Assembly: GCA_937915565.1 (NCBI GenBank)
Contig: CALDMH010000100.1
Location: 1 to 32,152 of the forward strand
Direction: 5' to 3'
Length of the DNA stretch: 32,152 nt
From: an uncultured Clostridia bacterium
GTDB taxonomy: Bacteria > Bacillota > Clostridia > Christensenellales > Borkfalkiaceae
Shown here: positions 8,581-15,111 of the stretch, piece after piece
Layout: each line of letters starts with the position of its first letter
How positions within the stretch are numbered: the stretch's first letter is position 1
The notes under the pieces: model-generated
What the model was told of the DNA's origin: nothing
Seen by the model: only the letters and a program-made list of their open reading frames with translations
Databases searched by the model: none
Translations under genes and position numbers: made by a program

Positions 8581-8615
8581 GCGGTTTACAGCGTGATTTA
8601 CGGAGTGATTTACGG
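8581..8615 (+). repeat. Short 12-bp tandem repeat overlapping a gene end
   Basis: Two full units (GCGTGATTTACG and GAGTGATTTACG) follow a related partial unit (GCGGTTTACA). The array reaches into the stop codon of the DUF1294-like gene on the other strand (8610-8612). Confidence 0.6.
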
Positions 8616-8918
8616 CATATCGGCGATAACCCAGAAGTTGTTGGCGAAGCCCACGATAATCAAATAAAGGTTCAAAACTATAAGTACGGGCATAAAAACC
8701 ATCATAAGCAGGCTTCTCAAACGATATTTAAAAATAAACATCGCAACGTAAACGCCCGCCGCGCCGCCTAAAATAGCGGCGATGAATATGCTTCCGTCGC
8801 GCACCTTGGAGCAATCGCCCTCACATTCGGCGTTTTTTTGCGCGCGGAGAAGCAAAAAAGAATAAACGTTGATTGCGACGTAATAAACCGCAACCAGTAT
8901 TTGAATTAGTACTAACAT
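8610..8918 (-). CDS. Small DUF1294-like membrane protein
   Basis: 102 aa from ATG 8918. The reading frame is open further upstream (to a GTG at 9053), but that would run into the nrdR promoter and leader, and DUF1294 proteins begin at about this point. Visible parts are a first hydrophobic helix, a short loop with two cysteines (CEGDC), the conserved-type ILGGAAGVYVAMFIFKYR segment and a last hydrophobic helix. Three transmembrane helices are likely. The function of the family is unknown. No good Shine-Dalgarno sequence precedes the chosen start, which lowers certainty about the exact N-terminus. The gene converges on tsaD. Confidence 0.6.
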   Translation of the reverse strand: MLVLIQILVAVYYVAINVYSFLLLRAQKNAECEGDCSKVRDGSIFIAAILGGAAGVYVAMFIFKYRLRSLLMMVFMPVLIVLNLYLIIVGFANNFWVIADMP

Positions 8919-9011
8919 ACGAGAAGTATGCGTTTTCTCGGCCAAAATAAACCGAAAAACTCTTTTTCTGCGAAAAAATAGTAAAATCGTCGGAAAAATC
9001 AAATAAACACT

Positions 9012-9039
9012 TTGCAAAGTTATAAAAATGTGGTAAAAT
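9012..9039 (+). promoter_or_regulatory. Promoter of nrdR operon
   Basis: TTGCAA at 9012-9017, a 16-base spacer and TAAAAT at 9034-9039. The same TTGCAA/TAAAAT pair drives the exonuclease gene. Transcription should start near 9046, just at the base of the folded leader. Confidence 0.6.
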
Positions 9040-9046
9040 ATCGTTA

Positions 9047-9116
9047 GCCACAAGCGGGTTAAGAACCCTCTCGGTCAGCCACCGGTGAATTTTTACCGTC
9101 GGCAATCGCCTGTGGC
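9047..9116 (+). promoter_or_regulatory. Structured 5' leader of nrdR, candidate cis-regulatory RNA
   Basis: GCCACA (9047-9052) pairs with TGTGGC (9111-9116) to close a 70-base domain that ends just before the AGGAGG ribosome binding site. Inside are a hairpin GGGTT/AACCC (9056-9068) and two mutually exclusive CGGT/ACCG hairpins (9072-9084 or 9083-9098). I do not recognise a known riboswitch. It might couple nrdR expression to a metabolite, but only the fold potential is seen. Confidence 0.4.
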
Positions 9117-9134
9117 AAAACAGGAGGAAAGGCT

Positions 9135-9635
9135 ATGAGATGTATGTACTGCGGGCATCTTGACAGTAAAGTCGTAGATTCAAGGCAGACAGAAGACGGA
9201 ACGGCCATTCGTCGCAGGAGAGAATGTATAAATTGCGGCAAGCGTTTCACCACTTACGAAACCATCGAAACAACGCCCGTTCTCGTAGTTAAAAACAACG
9301 GAAACAGGCAGTCTTTCGACCCGAATAAGCTTAAAAACGGCATTATAAGAGCGTGCGAAAAACGCCCCGTGCCTATGTGGAAAATCGATAAGCTCGTTGA
9401 GGACATTCAGAAGAGCGTCTACAATTCGCTCGAACAGGAAGTCACGACGAAAGAGCTCGGCGAAATGGTTATGGACGGGCTTAAACAAATCGACGAGGTA
9501 GCTTACGTAAGGTTTGCGTCCGTTTATCGTCAGTTCAAGGATATTTCCACCTTTATGAAGGAACTTAAAAAACTTCAAAAAGACAGTAAGAACGACGCAA
9601 AAAACGATAATAAAAACGAAAAATCGGCCGACTGA
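9135..9635 (+). CDS. nrdR: Transcriptional repressor NrdR
   Basis: 166 aa. Represses ribonucleotide reductase genes in response to dATP/ATP. An N-terminal zinc ribbon has Cys3 and Cys6 (MRCMYC) and a second CxxC in CINCGKRF, with the SRQTEDGTAIRRRREC strand between. An ATP-cone follows (VKNNGNRQSFDPNKL onward), ending in YVRFASVYRQFKDI. The last 15 residues are a Lys/Asp/Asn-rich tail. It has a strong AGGAGGAAAGG ribosome binding site and a folded leader. The lipoprotein gene follows after 27 bases and probably shares the transcript. Confidence 0.96.
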   Translation: MRCMYCGHLDSKVVDSRQTEDGTAIRRRRECINCGKRFTTYETIETTPVLVVKNNGNRQSFDPNKLKNGIIRACEKRPVPMWKIDKLVEDIQKSVYNSLEQEVTTKELGEMVMDGLKQIDEVAYVRFASVYRQFKDISTFMKELKKLQKDSKNDAKNDNKNEKSAD

Positions 9636-9662
9636 CGGCAAAAAGCAAAAAGAGGAATGAAT

Positions 9663-10334
9663 ATGAAGAAAATAATAACGGCGATAATCGCCTTTATGCT
9701 TACGGCAGGGGCTGTGTTCTCGTTTGCTTCCTGCAAAAACGAAAATCAACCCTCCACGGGCTGGGAAGTTCAAAATTTCGTGGAAGAGGGCGATGAATCT
9801 TCGGATACGCAGGGCGAAACCTTCACGCACAAGCTCGGCTTCACCGTCGGCGACGGCAAAAAGAAAATTTCCGAAATTTGGGTAAATATTCCCAAAATTT
9901 ACGGAGACGAAGCCGATTTCACGGTTGACGTTTTCTCAACTTCGAGCGGCGATTCGCTTATTAAAAGAACCGCAAGCCCCACTTACCCTACTTTTGAACG
10001 CAAGGTTACCAAGGACGAGGTTAAAGAGGCGAAGGAATTGAATTATTGGATTAAGCTCGATTTCAACGACTACTGGAAGGATAAAGACACGACTTATTCA
10101 AAAAACGTTATGGTCGGCGTTAAAGGCGAATTCGAGTTTAACGAAATAGTATTTTTGGACGAAAACGGCAAACTTCTTTCGGTAAACCTTTCAAAGGTTA
10201 ATTACTGGTATCAGCCGGAGGATTCTTCCACTACGAGAAACGTCACCAAAACGAGCGATATTCCCGACGTAGAAAAGAACCCCTTTAAGCTCGTTGACGA
10301 GCAGTCGAAATTCGCTCTTCGCGACAAGAAGTAA
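9663..10334 (+). CDS. Putative lipoprotein of unknown function
   Basis: 223 aa from ATG 9663. This start has AGAGGA at six bases' spacing, while an ATG at 9657 touches the ribosome binding site. A lysine pair, a hydrophobic stretch and SFASC form a lipoprotein-type signal with a slightly weak lipobox. The mature part begins with an acidic linker and continues as a beta-rich domain with no cysteines or recognised motifs. It is probably anchored outside the membrane. It follows nrdR in the same transcript and precedes a clear terminator. I do not recognise the family. Confidence 0.75.
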   Translation: MKKIITAIIAFMLTAGAVFSFASCKNENQPSTGWEVQNFVEEGDESSDTQGETFTHKLGFTVGDGKKKISEIWVNIPKIYGDEADFTVDVFSTSSGDSLIKRTASPTYPTFERKVTKDEVKEAKELNYWIKLDFNDYWKDKDTTYSKNVMVGVKGEFEFNEIVFLDENGKLLSVNLSKVNYWYQPEDSSTTRNVTKTSDIPDVEKNPFKLVDEQSKFALRDKK

Positions 10335-10419
10335 TTTTTAAAAATATTTAAATTTCTAACGGCGTATTTAGCCGCTGAAATCGGAAAATACGGTTTAATA
10401 CCAAATGGATTTAATACAA

Positions 10420-10473
10420 AAAGCGGAAACGTTCTGCGCTAAAACGCAGTTCGCTTCCGCTTTATTTTTTTTT
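10420..10473 (+). terminator. Rho-independent terminator of the nrdR-lipoprotein transcript
   Basis: AAAGCGGAA (10420-10428) pairs with TTCCGCTTT (10455-10463), with an inner CTGCG/CGCAG stem, and is followed by a run of T broken by one A. It lies about 85 bases after the lipoprotein stop. The 110 bases from here to the XRE gene show no further feature. Confidence 0.85.
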
Positions 10474-10586
10474 GATAGCGATATTGCCGAAAAGGCGAAA
10501 AAGCCGCCGAGCAAAGGCGGGAAAGCCCGAAATAGACGGAAGGCAAAGGAGTTTAAAAGCCAAAAATAAGGCATATCGTTGCAATT

Positions 10587-10796
10587 TTAAAAATCTTTTC
10601 TTCCGATAATATAATCCACGCTTGTGTCGAAATAATCGGCAAGCAGCCACAACGAGCGTATGCTCGGTTCTTTTTTGTGCAAAAGCCACGCGCTTATCGT
10701 GTTTTGTTTAATCCCGATTTTACTCGCCAAGGCCGACTGCGTCAATCCTTCTTCCTGCATAAGCTCTTTAATTCTTTCGGCAACCACTATTTTCAT
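10587..10796 (-). CDS. Small XRE-family repressor
   Basis: 69 aa, essentially a Cro/CI-type helix-turn-helix domain. The QSALASKIGIKQNTISAWL segment forms the helix-turn-helix core, and the end (LADYFDTSVDYIIGRK) is typical of XRE proteins. GGGGTGAG upstream of the ATG is the ribosome binding site. It is divergent from the zinc-ribbon membrane protein gene, and repeated CCAAGGG sites overlap that gene's promoter, so it most likely controls that gene and perhaps itself. No phage genes are nearby. Confidence 0.9.
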   Translation of the reverse strand: MKIVVAERIKELMQEEGLTQSALASKIGIKQNTISAWLLHKKEPSIRSLWLLADYFDTSVDYIIGRKDF

Positions 10797-10814
10797 ATCT
10801 CACCCCGTTTATTA

Positions 10815-10866
10815 TTGACATAATAGCACCAAGGGAGTATAATAATAATAAATTAGCCCCTTGGGG
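10815..10866 (+). promoter_or_regulatory. Promoter of the zinc-ribbon gene with operator-like repeats
   Basis: TTGACA (10815-10820), a 17-base spacer and TATAAT (10838-10843). CCAAGGGAG starts at 10829 within the spacer, and its inverted counterpart CCCTTGG lies at 10858-10864, so the repeats bracket the -10 box. This is the expected place for binding by the adjacent XRE repressor. Confidence 0.6.
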
Positions 10867-10883
10867 ATAACGGGAGGATTTAT

Positions 10884-11198
10884 ATGAAATATTGTTCAAA
10901 ATGCGGAAAAGAGTTGTTCGACGAGGCTGTTATTTGCCCGAACTGCGGTTGCGTCGTAGGAAAATACAACGATGAATCGTTGGGGTTCAGAACGCCCGTT
11001 CTCGTTTTTATGATTATCGGAACGATAATTAACGCTATTTTCGGATTTTTAATTCCGCTTGCTTGGTGCATACCTATGACCGTGGTTTATTCCAATAAAA
11101 CAAGAAATAGAGAACGCGTCGGAATCGGATTTAAAATTTGCTCGCTTTTGTTTGTAAATTTTATAGCGGGAATCTTGATGCTTTGCGACGTCGATTAA
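10884..11198 (+). CDS. Zinc-ribbon membrane protein
   Basis: 104 aa. The N-terminus is a zinc ribbon with two CxxC pairs (YCSKCGK and ICPNCGC), followed by two hydrophobic segments (about residues 36-65 and 82-100) joined by a basic loop (SNKTRNRERV). Many Bacillota carry such short zinc-ribbon/TM proteins of unknown role. Its ribosome binding site is GGGAGG. It has its own strong promoter and is probably the main target of the divergent XRE repressor. It converges with the DUF1508 gene and shares the hairpin between them. Confidence 0.85.
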   Translation: MKYCSKCGKELFDEAVICPNCGCVVGKYNDESLGFRTPVLVFMIIGTIINAIFGFLIPLAWCIPMTVVYSNKTRNRERVGIGFKICSLLFVNFIAGILMLCDVD

Positions 11199-11242
11199 CT
11201 TTTTTTTAACTTTCATAAGCGAAAAAGGATAAAACGTAAAAA

Positions 11243-11278
11243 TGCGGGCGGAAAAGCCGAATGGCTTTTCCGCCCGCA
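11243..11278 (-). terminator. Bidirectional terminator between convergent genes
   Basis: A perfect 16-bp stem (11243-11258 with 11263-11278, GAAT loop on the + strand). On the - strand it is followed at once by TTTTT, making it a good terminator for the DUF1508 gene; on the + strand the T run is weaker. Confidence 0.85.
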
Positions 11279-11301
11279 CGTTTATTTAAGATTTAGTAAG
11301 C

Positions 11302-12630
11302 TTATTCTTTACCGGCAAGTTTTGCAGTCTTTAAAAATCCGAAAACGCTTTCAATCGCGCTTTCGCAAGCGGAGAGCTGCGAGTAAGTTTCGCCGACGCA
11401 AAGCGTAAGTTTTTGCGCGTTGCGAATTTTGAAGAAGTATCTTCCTTTTTTGTCGCTATCGATAATGAAATTGCCGCTCAAACCGTTCTCGCTGATATTT
11501 TTCACGGCTTCCTTTGCGGACGCGTGCGAAGCGTAGGACTCGCTGCTTAAAAGCAGTTCGCCGTTGGAAGCGAAGAGTTGGGCTATATAAGAATGGTCGT
11601 CCAGTGCGGTGATAACCCACTTTCCGCTGTATTTTTTAACCGAACTTTCGTCCTTGGGAACGTAATTTATTATCGTAATATCCTTTTCCACGCTGTCCGA
11701 AACGGGGGAATCCACGAAATATTTAACCGATTCAATCGATTTCAGGCAAGCGGACTCGTTTGCGTAAGTCGCGCCGGCGCATAAAAATCTGTTTTTAGCC
11801 GTTTTGAGTTTGAAGAAATAGTTGCCGTTTTTATCGCGATAACAGGAGAAATTCCCGTCGCTTGAAACGTTTTTTCTGATGGTGGCAATGCCTTTTTTTG
11901 CGCCGTCGGGAGAAGAGTACGCCTCGCTCGTGAGCATAACTTCCTTGTTGTTTGCGTAAAGATACGCCACGAATTCGCCCTCGCCTTTCTCTTTTATAAC
12001 CCACTTGCCGACGGCCTTTTTGGTTTCGCGTTGGGTTTGAGCCTCGGCGGCCTTTTTGGCTTCGAGTTTTGCGCCGAGTTTAACGGCAAATTTCGTGTCC
12101 GTTTTAGCGTTGAGTTTCGCTTCCGTTTTGGCTTCGGGTTCTTTTTTAGCCTTTACCGGTTTATCGGTTTTATCAAGCTTTTTGTTGGTTTTCGATTGTT
12201 TTTCAGCCATCGTTTTCTCCTCCTTGGTTACGTTTTCTGTCGAAGCGGCGGCCAAACCGTCGGCATCGTCATTTTCGGGAGTATCGGCGGCCTCTTCCGA
12301 TTGCTCCGCGATTTTCGTTTCTTCTGCGGGCGGATTTTTGAGCGGGGGAAGTTCGGTTCTCAACACGCCTTCAAACCCGCGTTCGCCTTTGAGCCAGTCC
12401 ATTTCGTGAACGGCGAATTCGGGGCGACGATTGTCGTTAGCGTTCGTTTCCTCGCTGTCGTCGTTCTCGATGGGAACTTCTTCAAACATTTTCGCATATT
12501 CTTTGTCGCGTTTAACACGTTTCTTTTTGAGCGAAATCGAAACGAGAACAACCGCTGCCGCAATTATAACCGCGGCGATTATAATCGTTGCCACGAGGTT
12601 GTTCGCAAAAAAATTAAGTATTTCTTCCAT
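11302..12630 (-). CDS. Membrane-anchored protein with two DUF1508 (YegP-like) regions
   Basis: 442 aa. One N-terminal transmembrane helix (about residues 12-34), a basic stop-transfer segment, an acidic linker to about 135, then a Lys/Ala-rich region (about 140-205). Two homologous DUF1508-type regions follow: about 208-302 (starting GKWVIKEKGEGEF) and 335-435 (starting GKWVITALDDHSY). Each has the pattern S-E-x-Y-x-S, G-N-(F/Y) and a YFFK(L/I) strand. DUF1508 domains are small and structural; their role is unclear. A textbook AAGGAGG lies eight bases before an in-frame ATG at residue 141 (12210), so a soluble 302-aa form may also be made. The start at 12630 has a weaker ribosome binding site but a good promoter. 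Confidence 0.85.
   Translation of the reverse strand: MEEILNFFANNLVATIIIAAVIIAAAVVLVSISLKKKRVKRDKEYAKMFEEVPIENDDSEETNANDNRRPEFAVHEMDWLKGERGFEGVLRTELPPLKNPPAEETKIAEQSEEAADTPENDDADGLAAASTENVTKEEKTMAEKQSKTNKKLDKTDKPVKAKKEPEAKTEAKLNAKTDTKFAVKLGAKLEAKKAAEAQTQRETKKAVGKWVIKEKGEGEFVAYLYANNKEVMLTSEAYSSPDGAKKGIATIRKNVSSDGNFSCYRDKNGNYFFKLKTAKNRFLCAGATYANESACLKSIESVKYFVDSPVSDSVEKDITIINYVPKDESSVKKYSGKWVITALDDHSYIAQLFASNGELLLSSESYASHASAKEAVKNISENGLSGNFIIDSDKKGRYFFKIRNAQKLTLCVGETYSQLSACESAIESVFGFLKTAKLAGKE
12208..12225 (-). promoter_or_regulatory. Internal ribosome binding site and start inside the DUF1508 gene
   Basis: AAGGAGG (12219-12225 on this strand), eight bases, then ATG at 12208-12210 in frame. 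This is a better initiation signal than that of the full-length start and begins MAEKQS, just ahead of the basic linker and both DUF1508 regions. Confidence 0.6.
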
Positions 12631-12672
12631 TTTCTTTACCGTTACGCCCTTTTAAGGCGTATTTTCGCATAT

Positions 12673-12701
12673 ATTATACATCTATTTCCCGAAACTGTCA
12701 A
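12673..12701 (-). promoter_or_regulatory. Promoter of the DUF1508 gene
   Basis: On the - strand TTGACA (12696-12701), a 17-base spacer and TATAAT (12673-12678), about 40 bases before the first ATG. Confidence 0.8.
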
Positions 12702-12741
12702 GATTATTGCCGTTCGTTGCCGCAAAGCGAGGGAGAACTTC

Positions 12742-12770
12742 TTGCAAAAGTAAAGGTTTTGTGGTAAAAT
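12742..12770 (+). promoter_or_regulatory. Promoter of the exonuclease gene
   Basis: TTGCAA (12742-12747), 17 bases, TAAAAT (12765-12770); back-to-back with the divergent DUF1508 promoter. Confidence 0.6.
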
Positions 12771-12819
12771 GAGCGAAAAGCGGTTTTGCGGTGACCGACG
12801 ACAAGGAGAGTGACGCTTG

Positions 12820-13434
12820 ATGATTTTATTTTTCGATACGGAAACCACGGGGCTTATCCCGGGGAGAATAATTCAGCTCTCGTACGTGATGCAAAGCGAA
12901 ACCGAAACCGTTGCCAAAAACTTCTTTTTTGCGGTGGAATATATAGAGCCGTCCGCAGTGGCGGTGCACGGCTTCACGCCCGAAAAACTCGCCGTTTTGT
13001 CGAACGGAAGAACTTTTTCCTGTGATATTGATGAGATTTACGACGATTTTGCTTCGGCGGACCTTATCGTGGCGCACAACGTGAAGTTCGATATAAATTT
13101 TATGATTGCCGAATTTTGCTATCAGGACAGGCGTTTCAGGTATAAGCAAGAGTTCGATACGATGAAGTTTTTCACCGATATTATGAAGTTGAAACGTGAA
13201 AATCACGCGGGTTATAAATATCCGAAGCTTTCGGAACTCGTTGAATTTCTCGATTTATACCCCTACGACGTAACGCGCAAAACCGACGAATTGTTTTCGG
13301 TTTGCTCCGTCGGCGGGCACGATGCCCGTTACGATACCGCCGCGTTATATCTTGCGTTCAACGAGGGCGCAAAGCGCGTGGAGGAGCTTAACGCCATAAA
13401 AGAGAAATATTTGTCCGCGCGTTGCGATGACTAA
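12820..13434 (+). CDS. DnaQ-like 3'-5' exonuclease (DEDDh)
   Basis: 204 aa from ATG 12820; a TTG one codon earlier fits the AAGGAG site equally well. Exo I is FDTETTG (Asp6, Glu8), Exo II is in VAHNVKFDINFM, and Exo III is GGHDARYD, the HxAxxD signature of the DEDDh class. The protein is a stand-alone nuclease domain without polymerase or helicase parts, so it could act in DNA repair, proofreading in trans or RNA trimming. It is monocistronic. Its last codons form the first unit of a 21-bp tandem repeat that runs on past the stop. Confidence 0.9.
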   Translation: MILFFDTETTGLIPGRIIQLSYVMQSETETVAKNFFFAVEYIEPSAVAVHGFTPEKLAVLSNGRTFSCDIDEIYDDFASADLIVAHNVKFDINFMIAEFCYQDRRFRYKQEFDTMKFFTDIMKLKRENHAGYKYPKLSELVEFLDLYPYDVTRKTDELFSVCSVGGHDARYDTAALYLAFNEGAKRVEELNAIKEKYLSARCDD

Positions 13435-13545
13435 TCTCACGCCCTGCGGTGACGAACCCGCGCCTCGCAACGGTTGAACGACGCCTCGCAACGGTTAATT
13501 GCCGCCTTGCGAAGACAGAACCGTGCGTTGCGATAACGAATAAAA
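13419..13545 (+). repeat. Degenerate 21-bp tandem repeat, six units
   Basis: Units start at 13419, 13441, 13462, 13483, 13504 and 13525, each opening with GC-(C/G)-(C/T)-(T/C)-GCG-like sequence (GCGTTGCGATGAC, GCCCTGCGGTGAC, GCCTCGCAACGG twice, GCCTTGCGAAGAC, GCGTTGCGATAAC). The first unit is 22 bases and contains the end of the exonuclease gene; the rest are 21. The units after the stop contain stop codons, so they are not coding. Confidence 0.75.
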
Positions 13546-13546
13546 A

Positions 13547-13577
13547 GCCGAGTTAATCGGCTTATAGCCCGACTTTT
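13547..13577 (-). repeat. 29-nt downstream element, copy 2 (after the DUF308 gene)
   Basis: Read on the - strand it begins AAAAGTCGGGCTATAAG, then differs from copies 1 and 3 by one base and a two-base insertion. These changes create a perfect AAGCCGA/TCGGCTT hairpin followed by TTT. It lies 58 bases past the stop of the DUF308 gene, in its sense orientation, beyond the terminator. Confidence 0.8.
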
Positions 13578-13592
13578 AATTAAAAAGGTAAG

Positions 13593-13622
13593 AAAAAAGC
13601 TCCCGAAGCGGGAGCTTTTTTT
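13593..13622 (+). terminator. Bidirectional terminator between exonuclease and DUF308 genes
   Basis: A6-GCTCCCG-AAG-CGGGAGC-T7 (13593-13622). The A and T runs make it work on both strands, serving the exonuclease (+) and the DUF308 gene (-). Confidence 0.9.
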
Positions 13623-13635
13623 AATTCAAATTTAA

Positions 13636-14133
13636 TCAGATAAGTTTTTTGCCGAAGAACATAAACACGCCGTCTACGATAAGGACTACGCCGATAACGA
13701 TAAGGAACGTGTCGGTAACTTCCCATTTGCTGACGATAAGCAAGATGCCGATGACTATCGTGAGGATAGCCGAGAAAAGCGCGATGATGCTGATTCTCGT
13801 AAATTTAAAGCAAGCAAGAAGTTCGAGAATACCTTTCGCAACGAGAATCACGCCGAGAACGAGCAGGATTATTTCAACGAACAGCCAGCCGCCGAGAATA
13901 ATAAGCGCGCCGACCGCCGCGGTTACGATACCGTAAATCAAATCGCCTTTTAAAATTGCGAAAACGCCGATAACGATTGCGATAATGCCCGCCACGATCA
14001 TTGCCCAGTTAAGCATTTGGGTTCTGAAAATGCAAAGCATCGCGCCGAGTACGATATAAACGAGCGCGGAGATAAGCAAATTCTTGTCTTCGGTCGACCT
14101 GATTCTTTTAACTTTTGTTTTATTTTTTGCCAT
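13636..14133 (-). CDS. DUF308/HdeD-like membrane protein
   Basis: 165 aa with a basic N-terminus (MAKNKTKVKRIR) and about six short hydrophobic helices. The repeated (L/I)-(V/I)-G-(V/I)-hydrophobic pattern and the internal similarity of helix pairs are typical of DUF308/HdeD proteins. The function in Gram-positive bacteria is unknown; HdeD of E. coli is linked to acid stress. The ribosome binding site is AAGGAG. It lies 54 bases downstream of sufB and probably shares its transcript. Confidence 0.8.
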   Translation of the reverse strand: MAKNKTKVKRIRSTEDKNLLISALVYIVLGAMLCIFRTQMLNWAMIVAGIIAIVIGVFAILKGDLIYGIVTAAVGALIILGGWLFVEIILLVLGVILVAKGILELLACFKFTRISIIALFSAILTIVIGILLIVSKWEVTDTFLIVIGVVLIVDGVFMFFGKKLI

Positions 14134-14187
14134 ATTTTGCTCCTTCGGGCGTTCGCCTCGTTCTTTTTCGGCGTTCGTCCTAATTTT

Positions 14188-15111
14188 TTATTTTAAAAAT
14201 CCGTTGACGATTCTGTCTTCGGCTTCTTTTTCGGTAAGCCCCAGCGAAGTGAGTTTTATAAGCTGTTCGCCTGCGATTTTGCCGATGGCCGCTTCGTGGA
14301 TAAGGCTTGCGTCGATATTGTTTGCGTTAAGTTCCGGCTTTGCCGTAACCGAGCCGTTATCCATAATAATCGCGTCGCACTCGGTATGCCCCGAGCATTT
14401 TGCGTTTCCGTCCACGCAGGAAAGGTATTTCTGGTGAGAATCGTCCTTTGCGATAGACCTCGAAATAACGTGCGCGCCCGAATTTTCGCCGTTCAACGCA
14501 ACGTGGAAATCGGTTTCGGCGTATTGTTTTCCGTGCGTCATAATTTTTTCGTGAATCACGAGCGTGGCGTTAGCCTTCAAAACGGCGTTCGTTTTCCTTA
14601 TGGCGGAATCCACGCCGCGGATTTGCGCCGTTTCCATAGTCATCGAACCGCCCTCGTCGATTTCGATCAAAGTGGTGGGGTTGAGAATTCTTTCGCCCGT
14701 TCCTTCGCCCTCGCCGTAATGCTTTTCGATATATAAAACCTTTGCGTTTTTGCCGATATGAAAAGCGTGAATTCCGTCGTGTTCGCTTTTTAAGCCGCCC
14801 GCGTTATGAATTCCGCAACCGGCGACGATGGTAACGTCCGCGCCGTCTTCAACGTAAAAATCGTTATAAACGAGGTCGTTAAGTCCCGTTTCGGTGAGAA
14901 TTACGGGAATATCGACTCTTTCGCCGCGCGTGCTTGACTTTATATAAATATCAATCCCCGGTTTGTCGGTTTTTGAAACTATATCTACGTTTGCGGTGAC
15001 GTTTCTTCCCGCAAGTTTGCCGTTTTCGCGGACGTTGTAAGCTCCCGTGGGGATTGCTTCGAGCCCTGCGATTTCCTTTAACAAACCTTTTTCGGTACTG
15101 CCTAAATTCAT
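14188..15111 (-). CDS. SufB/SufD-like Fe-S scaffold of a minimal SUF system
   Basis: 307 aa, far shorter than SufB (about 470-495) but covering the beta-helix core and C-terminal part. Near the end Cys232, Cys239 and Cys245 fall in a segment (DGNAKCSGHTECD) matching the cluster-binding region of SufB, followed by His272-Glu273 in SLIHEAAIGKI and the family ending EDRIVNGF. Its ATG shares one base with the sufC stop, so the two are strictly coupled. With no SufS, SufU or SufD gene next to it, this matches the two-gene SUF-like minimal (SmsCB) arrangement known from methanogens and anaerobic bacteria. It assembles [4Fe-4S] clusters on the SufBC complex in the cytoplasm. Confidence 0.88.
   Translation of the reverse strand: MNLGSTEKGLLKEIAGLEAIPTGAYNVRENGKLAGRNVTANVDIVSKTDKPGIDIYIKSSTRGERVDIPVILTETGLNDLVYNDFYVEDGADVTIVAGCGIHNAGGLKSEHDGIHAFHIGKNAKVLYIEKHYGEGEGTGERILNPTTLIEIDEGGSMTMETAQIRGVDSAIRKTNAVLKANATLVIHEKIMTHGKQYAETDFHVALNGENSGAHVISRSIAKDDSHQKYLSCVDGNAKCSGHTECDAIIMDNGSVTAKPELNANNIDASLIHEAAIGKIAGEQLIKLTSLGLTEKEAEDRIVNGFLK

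Noticed and set aside
8919..9053. Longer form of the DUF1294-like protein from GTG 9053
   Set aside because: The extension runs through the nrdR promoter and leader and adds sequence unlike the family; no ribosome binding site was seen.
12031..12753. A 240-codon open frame on the + strand opposite the DUF1508 gene
   Set aside because: Its residues mirror the codon pattern of the real - strand gene, with long Phe/Gly/Arg runs, no ribosome binding site and an overlap with two promoters.
13419..13545. CRISPR-like array
   Set aside because: Units are directly adjacent without spacers, degenerate and only 21 bases; no cas genes are present.
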